The notes beneath the pieces are model-generated. The model was not told the origin of the DNA and searched no databases. It saw only the letters and a program-made list of their open reading frames with translations. Shown in pieces: positions 9,788-18,211 of a stretch of DNA of 50,454 nt; positions within the stretch are counted from its first letter, which is position 1, and every line of letters begins with the position of its first letter. The DNA comes from Methylomonas rivi (GTDB taxonomy: Bacteria; Pseudomonadota; Gammaproteobacteria; Methylococcales; Methylomonadaceae), in assembly GCF_024505165.1 (NCBI RefSeq), contig NZ_JANIBK010000015.1:1-50454 (forward strand), read 5' to 3'. A program made the position numbers and the translations under genes.

Positions 9788-10356
9788 GATTGGGCCTGCT
9801 GTTGTAACCATGTGAAAAAATCGGCATGTAATATTTCGCGGGCCGTTCCGGTTTGCTGAAATACCAATTCCGGAATGGCGCCGCTGTTCATAAAGCAAAG
9901 AGTTTGATCGGTTTTCGGCGCAAAGACATTTAACAAGTTGTGCAGGCTGCGCGGGAAACGCCGCGCAATGTCTGCTTCGGCGATGTTGTGGCCGCCGTGG
10001 GCGACGCGTTCGGCTACACGCAACCGCGACATTTCCGCATTCGGCAAGGCCAGATAAGCCAATTCCACTCGCCAGCCCTTGGCTTGCAAGCGGTCTATCA
10101 GTTTCAAATAACCGCGCCCGGCCAGCGTGGTTTCGAAGGCGAAATCCTGGCGCGCGGCGATGCAGCTTTCGATTTCATGCAGGAACAAGCGGCTGGCGGC
10201 CAGCAGGTGTTGTTCTGGGGCCAGCGGCGACAGGCCGGCAGCGATCAAGTCGGCGTTGACGAAGCGTCGGCAGCCCGCCACCGAAGGCAGGTATTCCAGC
10301 GCGAAGGTGGTTTTGCCCGCGCCGTTGGGGCCGGCAATTATCCAGCAGGTTGGCAT
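9784..10356 (-). CDS. Zeta-toxin-like P-loop kinase
   Basis: A 190-residue protein of the zeta-toxin/UDP-GlcNAc-kinase-like P-loop family. Walker A is GPNGAGKTT (residues 9-17). The conserved [13 protein letters not shown] follows at about 33-45, then [10 protein letters not shown], and the Arg-rich lid segment [18 protein letters not shown] (about 116-133) that binds ATP phosphate in zeta proteins. Known zeta toxins phosphorylate UDP-N-acetylglucosamine and poison wall synthesis, but many chromosomal relatives are uncharacterised. The gene starts 18 bases after the stop of the LRR-Roc-TIR gene and overlaps the 66-residue partner gene. It is visibly GC-rich compared with the AT-rich Roc gene, so the two parts may have different histories. 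Confidence 0.82.
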   Translation of the reverse strand: MPTCWIIAGPNGAGKTTFALEYLPSVAGCRRFVNADLIAAGLSPLAPEQHLLAASRLFLHEIESCIAARQDFAFETTLAGRGYLKLIDRLQAKGWRVELAYLALPNAEMSRLRVAERVAHGGHNIAEADIARRFPRSLHNLLNVFAPKTDQTLCFMNSGAIPELVFQQTGTAREILHADFFTWLQQQAQS

Positions 10357-10374
10357 GAGCTTGATTCTTCTGGG

Positions 10375-13300
10375 CTAGGTCGAGGCTGTTGTTGACTTGT
10401 TGTCTATTAATTTTTGTAATTCCGGTTTCAACCTTTTTACGAGTTCCATCATGTAATGCTGCCGGTTGGAGTTTGGAATTGGTTGACCATCCGTTTCCCG
10501 GAATTTCACTAAATCGGTATAAGCGAATTTGGCGCCTATTTGAGTCTGGTCGAACTGATCCCCATGTGGCTTGAAAAATTGCAACCTAGCTAATTCCTCG
10601 TCGGAACTAAACTGACATGGAGTAAAGTAAATCGGTGCTATTAATAGGCTGTTATCGGACTTTAGCCGCTCAAGTGCTGCACCGAATTCTTTTTCCTGAA
10701 TGTATTGCGAATTCATGAACTCCTGACTGACTAATAGAATCATCACGTCGCAATTGGCAACCTTGCTTTGCAGGAAGTTATCCCAATCTGTGCCGATTGG
10801 AATTTCTTGATCCGCAAAAACTTTAGCATATAACTCTGGAGAATTAATATATTGATCAAAATCGGCCTTGAAGATGGAAACGTAATCCCTCTGGGCATGA
10901 GAATAGGAAATAAATATTTTTAATGGTCTATTCATTGAGTTTGTTTTATTCGCCCATTTTGGTAGATGCTCTGAACGTATACCATCCAGCAATTCCGATA
11001 CATCTACAACTTCATAACTGGCTGGACATTCTACTTTGAGTTTGTAGTCGCGCTTACGTTGTAAAAGCCGCTTTAAATCGAAAGATTCAGGCTTGGTTTT
11101 TTCGCGACATTGATTGCAATTACATGGCACGAGCTTTTCGACTTTTTCGTGATGTTTTTCGTCGTTTAATCGAAAACTGTCGTTTAACGCATCTAAGTCT
11201 GCCGAGATGGCGGTTAGCAACTCCTTGCGTTCCGGACCACGTGCACGCAAGATAATTTCTCCTCCCTTCGGAGCAATTTCAACGAGGAGTTCGCTACCAT
11301 CCTGTTCAAATAACACTCCGGTTACCCAGCCCAAATCCGGGCGTGATACGAAACGATGTTGACGCACCATCAGGCGGCTAACCAAACCTTTAGGCATAAA
11401 CTCGTAGCGGTAGCGCAACACTAAATCGCCCGGCTGTTCCCAAGATGCGAGTGCGGCAGGTTTTGACGGAGGCAGCAGTTGTGGAGCAAGCCATGTCTCT
11501 GAGCCGGCGTCAGGTAGCTGATAACACAGTTCAAACTTTTGCATTAGGGCCAGTAATTCGGCGTGCATATCGGCATATTGAGAATCTTGCCAAACTCTCA
11601 GGCAGTCTTGCTGATTAAAATGTCCCAAGGCAGTCTTAACGATTTCATCATCTAGCATTTTGAATACCGCTTCTGTGGCCCAAGTATTTTGCAGAATTAT
11701 TGTTTTAAGTAAGTTCCTATCCTCCTGAAAATGTAAGAATACTCCAAGATCGTGTAGATAACGGCTTAAAAACAAGGCTTTTTCTCGATCAAACGGCAAC
11801 TGTTGACCATAAAGATCGAAATATTCTTGCAGCGATATGTGCGGTCTATACTCCGCTAGAGTTTCAATATCGGCACGGATAGAAACCCAACGAGCAGGAA
11901 GTTGTTCGCCTATGTGCGGTAAGTTTTTAGCATAATATTCAAGTGCACTCTTCAACTTATTTGCAGTACCAGGAAACTCAAGATTTCCATTGAATATCTC
12001 TTTCACGTTATCGAATCGGCCTTTTATACCTGCTTCGTCGATTTTTTTTCCGCGCCCGCCTTTCTCATTCTGGAATATCAAGAGCGGGCTATGATCGGAC
12101 AATTGGTCAACGACTTCCAGCCAGTATTTAAAGCCTTCGTCTTGAACGGTTTTATTATCTTTACGGGTATCGTCCAGCAATACATATAAGGAGCGTTTAG
12201 TAAGGAAAAACTGATGTGTAGAATGATAGATTTCCTGGCCACCAAAATCCCAAACGTTTAAACGAAAAGTTCGGCTATTATCGAGTTTAAACTCGTGTCG
12301 ATGAATTGCTATTCCCTTTGTCGTTTCTGCTTCCTCAGGAAGCGGTTTATCGGTTTGATAAAGTCGTCTCAATAAACTGGTTTTTCCAGCGCCGCCTTCG
12401 CCGACAATTAATAATTTTGCTTCGTATAAGTGATCGATTCCTTGTTTTTGTTTTTCATCGAAATAATTTAAAATTGCTTCATTGCCCTGCTTAACTATCT
12501 CAGCTGGTGGAATAGTAAGATAATCATCATCCACTGTGATTGCATTATTACGCCAATAACCTAGCTGCATCGATTGAGATTTTAATCTTATTGAAACTCC
12601 AGATCTAATCCAATGAAGGAAAGGGGAAATATCGCTGATGGGAATAGATCTGGCTACAATCTCTTTAAGGCCATCCAAAGCGAGTAAAGGCGTCAGATCA
12701 ACCTCTTTCGATCCTTTTATTCGTAATGTATTAAGTACGGTCAAATTTTTTAATGGGTCTAAATCAGTATCGACTTCAAAAATAAACTTTCGACCAATAT
12801 GTAAATACTCTAAATTTGATAATCTTTTCAGTGTAGTTAAGTCTAAATATTTTGTTCCCGAAATATCAAGATTTCTCAATTCAATAAGATTAGCTAGTGG
12901 ATTGAGATCGATGATGTTATTGTCACTGATGTCGAGTTTTACTAGATTTTTTAAATGAGTTATTGGGCTTAACTCAGTGATTTTCGTATTGTGGGCATTG
13001 ACCTCTCTCAGTTTATTAACTTTTACCAAAGGGCTTAAATCATCAACTGCTGTTCCACCGAAATAAAGTCTTTCTATGTTATGCATGCCGGCGAGCGGTG
13101 ACAAATTTTTAACTCTTGTACGGCTGATAAAAAGTGATTTTAGGTTTGTTAGTCTATTTAGGGGGGTTAAATCAGTTACTTTAGTACCTGATATGTAAAG
13201 ATCCTGTAATTTCTTAAGGTTAGAAATTGGGTCTAGATTGGATAGTTTTGTATCTGAGAGGTCGAGCCATTCTAAGTTTTTTAATTCTGCCAGGATTGAT

Positions 13301-13677
13301 ATATCTGAAGTTCTAGTGTTAGAAAAGTCTAACCACTCCAGTTTTTTTAAATTTTTTAGCGAGGAGAGGCTTTCAGGGCTATATGAAGTCTGTCCGTCGA
13401 AGCAATTAAACCAGAGCCTCCTGAGGTTGGTTAGGTGTAAAAAAGGGTTGCTTTTATCCTTTTTTCTAAAGTAACTAATTTTATTTGCTGGGCCATTATT
13501 CCGGTTATTTCTTTCAAATCCCAAAACTTCCTTTAAATTAGAGAATGATAGTTCCTCCAGCCAGACTAATTCGGAAATTTCCATTGGGACTTCAGTTAAT
13601 CCACAATTACCCAAATCTAAACATGGAGATTGAGTAATCTTGTTTTCTTTGATGAGTTTCAAAGCGAGTTCAGACAT
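10375..13677 (-). CDS. LRR-Roc-COR-TIR protein (bacterial Roco with TIR effector)
   Basis: A 1100-residue multidomain protein. Residues 75-365 hold about 12 leucine-rich repeats of 22 residues with the pattern LxxLxISxTxVxDLxPL. Residues 420-545 form the Roc GTPase: P-loop GEGGAGKT (426-433), switch DFGGQE (477-482) and FQNEKGG as the G4-like motif. Residues about 560-900 are COR, including a CNCNQC cluster (852-857). Residues 917-1060 are a TIR domain (KIFISYSHAQRD; SQEFMNSQYIQEKEFG, with Glu997 at the position of the NADase glutamate). LRR sensor, GTPase switch and TIR effector suggest an NLR-like immune protein that degrades NAD+ or makes a signal when triggered; this is inference. The gene is strikingly AT-rich, notably over the repeats, which points to horizontal transfer. 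It is followed closely by a zeta-like kinase. Confidence 0.9.
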   Translation of the reverse strand: MSELALKLIKENKITQSPCLDLGNCGLTEVPMEISELVWLEELSFSNLKEVLGFERNNRNNGPANKISYFRKKDKSNPFLHLTNLRRLWFNCFDGQTSYSPESLSSLKNLKKLEWLDFSNTRTSDISILAELKNLEWLDLSDTKLSNLDPISNLKKLQDLYISGTKVTDLTPLNRLTNLKSLFISRTRVKNLSPLAGMHNIERLYFGGTAVDDLSPLVKVNKLREVNAHNTKITELSPITHLKNLVKLDISDNNIIDLNPLANLIELRNLDISGTKYLDLTTLKRLSNLEYLHIGRKFIFEVDTDLDPLKNLTVLNTLRIKGSKEVDLTPLLALDGLKEIVARSIPISDISPFLHWIRSGVSIRLKSQSMQLGYWRNNAITVDDDYLTIPPAEIVKQGNEAILNYFDEKQKQGIDHLYEAKLLIVGEGGAGKTSLLRRLYQTDKPLPEEAETTKGIAIHRHEFKLDNSRTFRLNVWDFGGQEIYHSTHQFFLTKRSLYVLLDDTRKDNKTVQDEGFKYWLEVVDQLSDHSPLLIFQNEKGGRGKKIDEAGIKGRFDNVKEIFNGNLEFPGTANKLKSALEYYAKNLPHIGEQLPARWVSIRADIETLAEYRPHISLQEYFDLYGQQLPFDREKALFLSRYLHDLGVFLHFQEDRNLLKTIILQNTWATEAVFKMLDDEIVKTALGHFNQQDCLRVWQDSQYADMHAELLALMQKFELCYQLPDAGSETWLAPQLLPPSKPAALASWEQPGDLVLRYRYEFMPKGLVSRLMVRQHRFVSRPDLGWVTGVLFEQDGSELLVEIAPKGGEIILRARGPERKELLTAISADLDALNDSFRLNDEKHHEKVEKLVPCNCNQCREKTKPESFDLKRLLQRKRDYKLKVECPASYEVVDVSELLDGIRSEHLPKWANKTNSMNRPLKIFISYSHAQRDYVSIFKADFDQYINSPELYAKVFADQEIPIGTDWDNFLQSKVANCDVMILLVSQEFMNSQYIQEKEFGAALERLKSDNSLLIAPIYFTPCQFSSDEELARLQFFKPHGDQFDQTQIGAKFAYTDLVKFRETDGQPIPNSNRQHYMMELVKRLKPELQKLIDNKSTTAST

Positions 13678-13986
13678 TAGATGTGTTCCTTCATATGCTG
13701 TGCGGAAGAGATTTTTAAATTCGTCCTAATTGATTTGATAAATTTTAGCAGGTATCCCCAATTCAGTCTTTGTGGTGTAAGCTTGCATTTTCTCGGTGTC
13801 GGTTATATGCCTTTGATGTTGTCAAGGCCTTATGGTTGATAAACGTTTGTTTAATGTCGATTCTCGAAGCGATCCACCATGGATAGTTTTCGATTGACCG
13901 CCATTGTTTTTAGTCGTGATGGAATGTTGGATGCTACAGGGTTTGTTTTGCTGGATTGTCGCTGCATTCAGGAAATGTATCCAAGG
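13678..13986. other. Gap upstream of the Roc-TIR gene
   Basis: No convincing coding frame on either strand. It should contain the promoter of the Roc-TIR gene (minus strand), but no clear -10/-35 pair could be singled out in this AT-rich stretch. It connects the Roc gene with the restriction-modification remnant. Confidence 0.5.
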
Positions 13987-14139
13987 TTACTCGTCTATTT
14001 GGACTTGTTCTTCCGGGTTGGTGAACAGCCGGCTTTTCTTTTGTTCGAGGTATTCGATGCGTTTATCGTCGTCGGACAGCTTGATCAAGCCTTTTTCAAC
14101 GCCCTGTTGTATGTAGTCGATGACTTGATTTTCGATCAT
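13987..14139 (-). pseudogene. N-terminal remnant of a type I restriction-modification gene
   Basis: A 50-codon minus-strand frame encodes MIENQVIDYIQQGVEKG, then IKLSDDDKRIEYL, then SRLFTNPEEQVQIDE and a TAA stop. From memory, this matches the first 50 residues of N-6 DNA methylase/type I restriction subunits, which begin with a helix, KxSxDxKRIxYL and FTNPEEQVQ before the nuclease-like domain. Full-length relatives continue for several hundred residues, and nothing after the stop continues that domain. It is therefore a truncated remnant. Its position directly upstream of the Roc-TIR operon suggests the site once held a restriction system. Confidence 0.6.
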
Positions 14140-14269
14140 GTACTGCCCTGTTTAGCTTTGCGACTGGATTGAATATCCGCGCATTTTAACAAAACAGCCG
14201 GTGTGGACTTTGAATAATGAACTGAAGGTTTTAGATGGGAGGCAAAGACGCTGTCTTTTCAGGTGGGTT

Positions 14270-14301
14270 CATCCGCTTCGATAAGAGCATCGAAGCGGAT
14301 G
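14270..14301 (-). terminator. Hairpin downstream of rpe
   Basis: CATCCGCTTCGAT (14270-14282) and ATCGAAGCGGATG (14289-14301) are perfect 13-base arms with a 6-base loop, 8 bases past the rpe stop. No T-run follows on the minus strand, so it may protect the 3' end rather than terminate by itself. Confidence 0.55.
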
Positions 14302-14308
14302 TATGGGA

Positions 14309-14974
14309 TTAGGCCTTGGCCATTTCAGCGCGCATTTCGTCGATCACGGCTTTATAGTCGGGTTTGCCGAAAATCGCCGAACCGGCCACGAAGGTATCCG
14401 CGCCGGCGGCTTTGATTTCGCGGATATTCGAGGTGTTGACGCCGCCGTCGATTTCCAGGCGGATGTCGAAACCGCTGTCGTCGATGATTTGTCTGGCTTG
14501 ACGCAGTTTCGGCAATGCGGACGGCAGGAAGGATTGGCCGCCGAAGCCGGGGTTGACCGACATCAGCAGAATCATGTCCACTTTGTCCAGCACGTGTTCC
14601 AGATAGGACAGCGGGGTGGCCGGATTGAATACCAGGCCGGATTTGCAACCCAGGTCCCTGATCATTTGCAGGGAACGGTCGATATGCCGCGAGGCTTCTG
14701 GGTGGAAGGTAATGTAGCTGGCGCCGGCCTTGGCGAAATCCGGAATGATGCGGTCGACGGGTTCTATCATCAAATGTACGTCGATCGGCGCGGTGACGCC
14801 GTGCTTGCGCAACGCGTCGCAAACCAGAGGACCGATGGTCAGATTCGGCACGAAATGGTTATCCATTACATCGAAATGTACGATGTCCGCGCCGGCTTTT
14901 AAAACATTGTCCACTTCTTCGCCCAAGCGCGCGAAGTCGGCGGAGAGAATGGAAGGTGCAATTAAATCAGCCAT
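14309..14974 (-). CDS. rpe: Ribulose-phosphate 3-epimerase
   Basis: Interconverts ribulose-5-phosphate and xylulose-5-phosphate in the cytoplasm, part of the pentose-phosphate and RuMP cycles. At 221 residues it has the usual length. The TIM-barrel signatures are present: [16 protein letters not shown] at the N-terminus, [17 protein letters not shown] (metal-binding His and catalytic Asp), [13 protein letters not shown] [30 protein letters not shown] with the second catalytic Asp, and FVAGSAIFG phosphate binding. It is separate from the zwf/edd/eda/gnd cluster 11 kb away but feeds the same pathway. Confidence 0.97.
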   Translation of the reverse strand: MADLIAPSILSADFARLGEEVDNVLKAGADIVHFDVMDNHFVPNLTIGPLVCDALRKHGVTAPIDVHLMIEPVDRIIPDFAKAGASYITFHPEASRHIDRSLQMIRDLGCKSGLVFNPATPLSYLEHVLDKVDMILLMSVNPGFGGQSFLPSALPKLRQARQIIDDSGFDIRLEIDGGVNTSNIREIKAAGADTFVAGSAIFGKPDYKAVIDEMRAEMAKA

Positions 14975-15060
14975 TTTCTGATCCTCGTTGGTTTGAAAAA
15001 TAGACCATTATACGATGTTTCGGCGCTTAGTCTAAAACCCTGGTATGAAAGACGGCGGTG

Positions 15061-17430
15061 TCAGGAAACCGGGAGGGGGCGGTGCTGCTTCAAAAAACTT
15101 TCGAATTCATCGGCGGGCAAGGGTTTGCTGGCGAAATACCCCTGATAAAAGTCGCAGTTGCGGCTGCTTAAAAAGGCCATTTGCGCCGGGGTTTCGACGC
15201 CTTCGGCAATCACTTGCATGCGCAGGGTTTTGGCCATGGCAATGATGGTGGCGGTAATTTCCATGTCGTCGCTCTGCATCGGAATGTCGTCGATAAAACT
15301 TTTATCGATTTTCAGCACATCCAGCGGAAACGATTTTAAATACGCCAGCGACGAATAGCCGGTGCCGAAATCGTCGATGGCCAAGTGGATACCCAGGTCA
15401 TGCAAACGGTTTAAGATATCGATGGCTTCCTTTTCCCGTTTCATCAATGCGCTTTCGGTCAGTTCCAATTCCAGATATTCGGCCGGAAAGCCGGTTTCGG
15501 CCAAGGTATTTGCGACGATGGCGCAAATATCGTTGTGCAGAAACTGATGCGGCGACAGGTTGACCGCGATGCGGATAGGCGGCAGGCCGGCGTCCAGCCA
15601 AGCCTTGCCTTGCCGGCAAGCTTCATTCAGCACCCAGTTGCCGATGCCGGTGATCAAGCCGGTTTCTTCGGCAATCGGAATAAATTTGAGCGGCGGTATC
15701 AATTCGCCGCTGGTTTGCCAGCGTATCAAGGCTTCCGCGCCGACAATATCGCCGGTGCCGACACACAGTTGCGGTTGATAAAATAGCCGGAACTCGTTTT
15801 TTTCGATGGCCTGGCGCAGCCGAAATTCCGTACCGATGCGTTCGCGGGCGGCGCGGGTTAATTCCTCGGAAAAATATTTAAAACAGTTACGGCCTTCATT
15901 TTTGGCCTGGTACAGCGCGGTGTCCGCATGCTGCAACAATTCGGCGGGCGCGCCGCCGTGTTCGGGGTAGAGGGCAATGCCGATGCTGGCGCCGACTCTG
16001 ACTTCGTTACCGTTGCTTAATAGCCAGGGTTCGTTGACGGTGGCGATAATGTCGGTGGCAATGCGGGCGGCGGTTTCCGGGTGCGCTATGTCTTCCAGAA
16101 GCACGACAAACTCGTCGCCGCCCAGCCGGCAGACGGTATCGGCGGCCCGTAGCCGGGCGGTCAGGCGCCCCGCCACCATCTGCAGCAGGTCGTCGCCGGC
16201 CATGTGGCCGAAACTGTCGTTAACGTCCTTGAAGCGGTCCAGGTCCAGCATGACTATCGCCAATTGGGTGTGTTGGCGTTGCGCTTGCGAGATGCTGTGT
16301 TGCAGCCGCGACATCAGCAACATGCGGTTGGGCAGTTTGGTGAGCGGGTCGTGGTGGGCCAAAAACTCCAGTTCCTGCTCGGAGGCTTTTAGTTTGGAGA
16401 TGTCGGCAAATACCCCGACGTAATTGCAAATTTGGCCGGCGGCGTCTTTGACCGTGCTGATGCTCAATAACTCGGGATAAAGCTCGCCGTTTTTGCGCCG
16501 GTTCCAGATTTCGCCCTGCCAGTGCCCGGTCCGGTTGATTTCGTCCCACATGGCGCTGTAAAACTCGGGGGGATGGCGGCCGGAGCGTAATAATCGAGTC
16601 GATTGCTGTATGGCTTCGAATTGGCTGTAGCCGGTAATTTCGGTAAACGCCCGGTTAACCCGTTGAATTTGGCGGTCGACATCGGTAATCATGACGCCTT
16701 CCCGGGTGGTTTCGAACACGGCGGCCGCCAGGCGCAGATGGTCTTCGTTGCGCTTGATTTCGCTGATGTCGGTGACCGTGCCGATATAGCCCAGTAAACG
16801 GTTATTGCCGTCGTATTCGGCTTCGGCGCGTCCCACTACCCAGTGCAGCGGCCCATTCCGGTGTTGAAACCGGTATTGGCTGTAAAAAGGGGTTTGGGTT
16901 TTGGTGGACAACTCCCATTCGACACTCACGCGCGGCCGGTCTTCGGGGTAGATCGATCGTAGCCAGCCGTCGCCTTTTGCCGCGTCTAAATTTAAACCGC
17001 TGATATTGCACCAGCGCTGGTTGACATATTCGCATTTACCGCCGGCATCGGTTTTAAAAATGCCCACGGGCGCCAGTCTGGCCAGGGTTTGAAACAACGC
17101 TTCGCTTTGCCGCAAGGCAATTTCGGCTTCCTTGCGGGCGGAGATGTCGCGCAGGCCGATCACATACGCCGGCCGGCCTTCCCAATCCAGCGGAGTGGCG
17201 CGCATTTCGGCCCAGGCAAAGCCGCTGGGCCTGATCAGGTTGATGTCTTGCGGAGCGGCGGAGCTGTTGGTGACCGGAATGGCCAGGGATTGGCCGACAA
17301 TAGCAGGGCGTTCGAGCAGTTGTTCGGCGGCTTGATTGGCGTACAGCACCGTCCCCTGCAAATCGACCACCAGAATGCCGTCGGTAATGGTATCCAGGAT
17401 CAGGCTGAGCCGCTTTAGGGTATCGGTCAT
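15061..17430 (-). CDS. PAS-PAS-PAS-GGDEF-EAL protein (cyclic di-GMP turnover)
   Basis: A 789-residue cytoplasmic sensor with no membrane segment. Three PAS domains lie at about residues 5-100, 112-230 and 235-350, each ending in a DIS-type linker (LRDISARK, VTDISEIK, FADISKLK). The GGDEF domain (about 355-515) has an intact RLGGDEF active site. The EAL domain (about 530-785) has intact EALIRW, NLSPHQF, LELTES and DDFGTGYSSL, so both synthesis and hydrolysis of c-di-GMP are possible. It is the last gene of an operon with a REC-KaiB protein and a giant histidine kinase, with only 12 bases before it, so the upstream kinase probably governs its activity or expression. Confidence 0.93.
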   Translation of the reverse strand: MTDTLKRLSLILDTITDGILVVDLQGTVLYANQAAEQLLERPAIVGQSLAIPVTNSSAAPQDINLIRPSGFAWAEMRATPLDWEGRPAYVIGLRDISARKEAEIALRQSEALFQTLARLAPVGIFKTDAGGKCEYVNQRWCNISGLNLDAAKGDGWLRSIYPEDRPRVSVEWELSTKTQTPFYSQYRFQHRNGPLHWVVGRAEAEYDGNNRLLGYIGTVTDISEIKRNEDHLRLAAAVFETTREGVMITDVDRQIQRVNRAFTEITGYSQFEAIQQSTRLLRSGRHPPEFYSAMWDEINRTGHWQGEIWNRRKNGELYPELLSISTVKDAAGQICNYVGVFADISKLKASEQELEFLAHHDPLTKLPNRMLLMSRLQHSISQAQRQHTQLAIVMLDLDRFKDVNDSFGHMAGDDLLQMVAGRLTARLRAADTVCRLGGDEFVVLLEDIAHPETAARIATDIIATVNEPWLLSNGNEVRVGASIGIALYPEHGGAPAELLQHADTALYQAKNEGRNCFKYFSEELTRAARERIGTEFRLRQAIEKNEFRLFYQPQLCVGTGDIVGAEALIRWQTSGELIPPLKFIPIAEETGLITGIGNWVLNEACRQGKAWLDAGLPPIRIAVNLSPHQFLHNDICAIVANTLAETGFPAEYLELELTESALMKREKEAIDILNRLHDLGIHLAIDDFGTGYSSLAYLKSFPLDVLKIDKSFIDDIPMQSDDMEITATIIAMAKTLRMQVIAEGVETPAQMAFLSSRNCDFYQGYFASKPLPADEFESFLKQHRPLPVS

Positions 17431-17442
17431 CTTGAGCGCTAT

Positions 17443-18144
17443 TTAGATGATGATGGTCTGAACGCCCGTGCCTTGTGTTTGCGTGGTGATGGCCGCCATG
17501 ACCGACGACATGCGGGACAGGTCGCCCAACAGTTTCAATACCGGTTCCGGAATATCGCGCACCAGCATCGGAGTGGCGAACACCTCTTTTTCCAGGGCCT
17601 TTTCCGGCATGCCCAGCACTTCGATGACATCGAACACCCAGTGGCCGGGCTCGTAAATACCGGCCAGCAGGGCGCTGATTTGTTCCACCATGCGGCGGGT
17701 TTCCGCATTCAGCGAAACCACATACAGCGTCAGTACCAGTTTATGGTGGTTGGCGCGCCTGGCTTCGTGGGTTTTGGCCATGTGCGCCACCTGGGCTATA
17801 TCCCGGATTTGCGACGCCGATAGCGGTTTGCTGGCCAGCTCGAATTGCAGACCTTCCTCATGGGCGGATTTCAGTTGCTCCATGAACTCGGCGGCAAAAG
17901 CGGTGACGATATAGATATTCAGGTCGGGATCCAGCGCTTTCAGGCGGCGGAGGGTCTCCACGCCATCGATTCCCGGCATGCGCAAGTCCAGAAAAATCAG
18001 GTCCGGGCGCGCTTGCTCGACCATTTCCAGGCCTTGCAGGCCGTTTTCGGCTTCGCGGACACTGTAGCCGTCTTCTTCCAGGATCAGTTTGAATGCGCCC
18101 CTCACCGCGGGATCGTCATCGATAACCAAAATGTTATTTAACAT
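17443..18144 (-). CDS. Response regulator with REC and KaiB-like domains
   Basis: A 233-residue protein. The N-terminal receiver (1-125) has DDD at 9-11, phospho-acceptor Asp53 (FLDLRMP), Thr81 and Lys106. After a linker, residues 134-218 read like KaiB, the thioredoxin-like clock protein: LVLTLYVVSLNAETRR as strand one and helix, VIEVLGMPEKA as strand two, then EVFATPMLVRDIPEP and KLLGDLS, matching the KaiB hallmark ATPxLxxxxPxPxxxxxGDLS. KaiB binds KaiC or occurs as the sensor of SasA; no kaiC is in this window. The fusion suggests phosphorylation-controlled KaiB-type fold binding to an unknown partner. It lies between the giant histidine kinase, the likely phosphodonor, and the GGDEF-EAL gene. 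Confidence 0.85.
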   Translation of the reverse strand: MLNNILVIDDDPAVRGAFKLILEEDGYSVREAENGLQGLEMVEQARPDLIFLDLRMPGIDGVETLRRLKALDPDLNIYIVTAFAAEFMEQLKSAHEEGLQFELASKPLSASQIRDIAQVAHMAKTHEARRANHHKLVLTLYVVSLNAETRRMVEQISALLAGIYEPGHWVFDVIEVLGMPEKALEKEVFATPMLVRDIPEPVLKLLGDLSRMSSVMAAITTQTQGTGVQTIII

Positions 18145-18211
18145 GCGCTTTTACTCGGAACTGTGTGATTTTGACGCGAATTTTTCATAATTATCCAAGG
18201 AATGCCGGCAA

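Noticed and set aside
9587-9898. Long form (103 residues) of the small zeta-partner protein
   Set aside because: The first 37 residues lie inside the kinase gene; the ATGA overlap at 9787 gives a better start.
13879-14172. 97-residue plus-strand frame upstream of the Roc-TIR gene
   Set aside because: It is the complement of the restriction-modification remnant at 13987-14139, which has the more protein-like reading.
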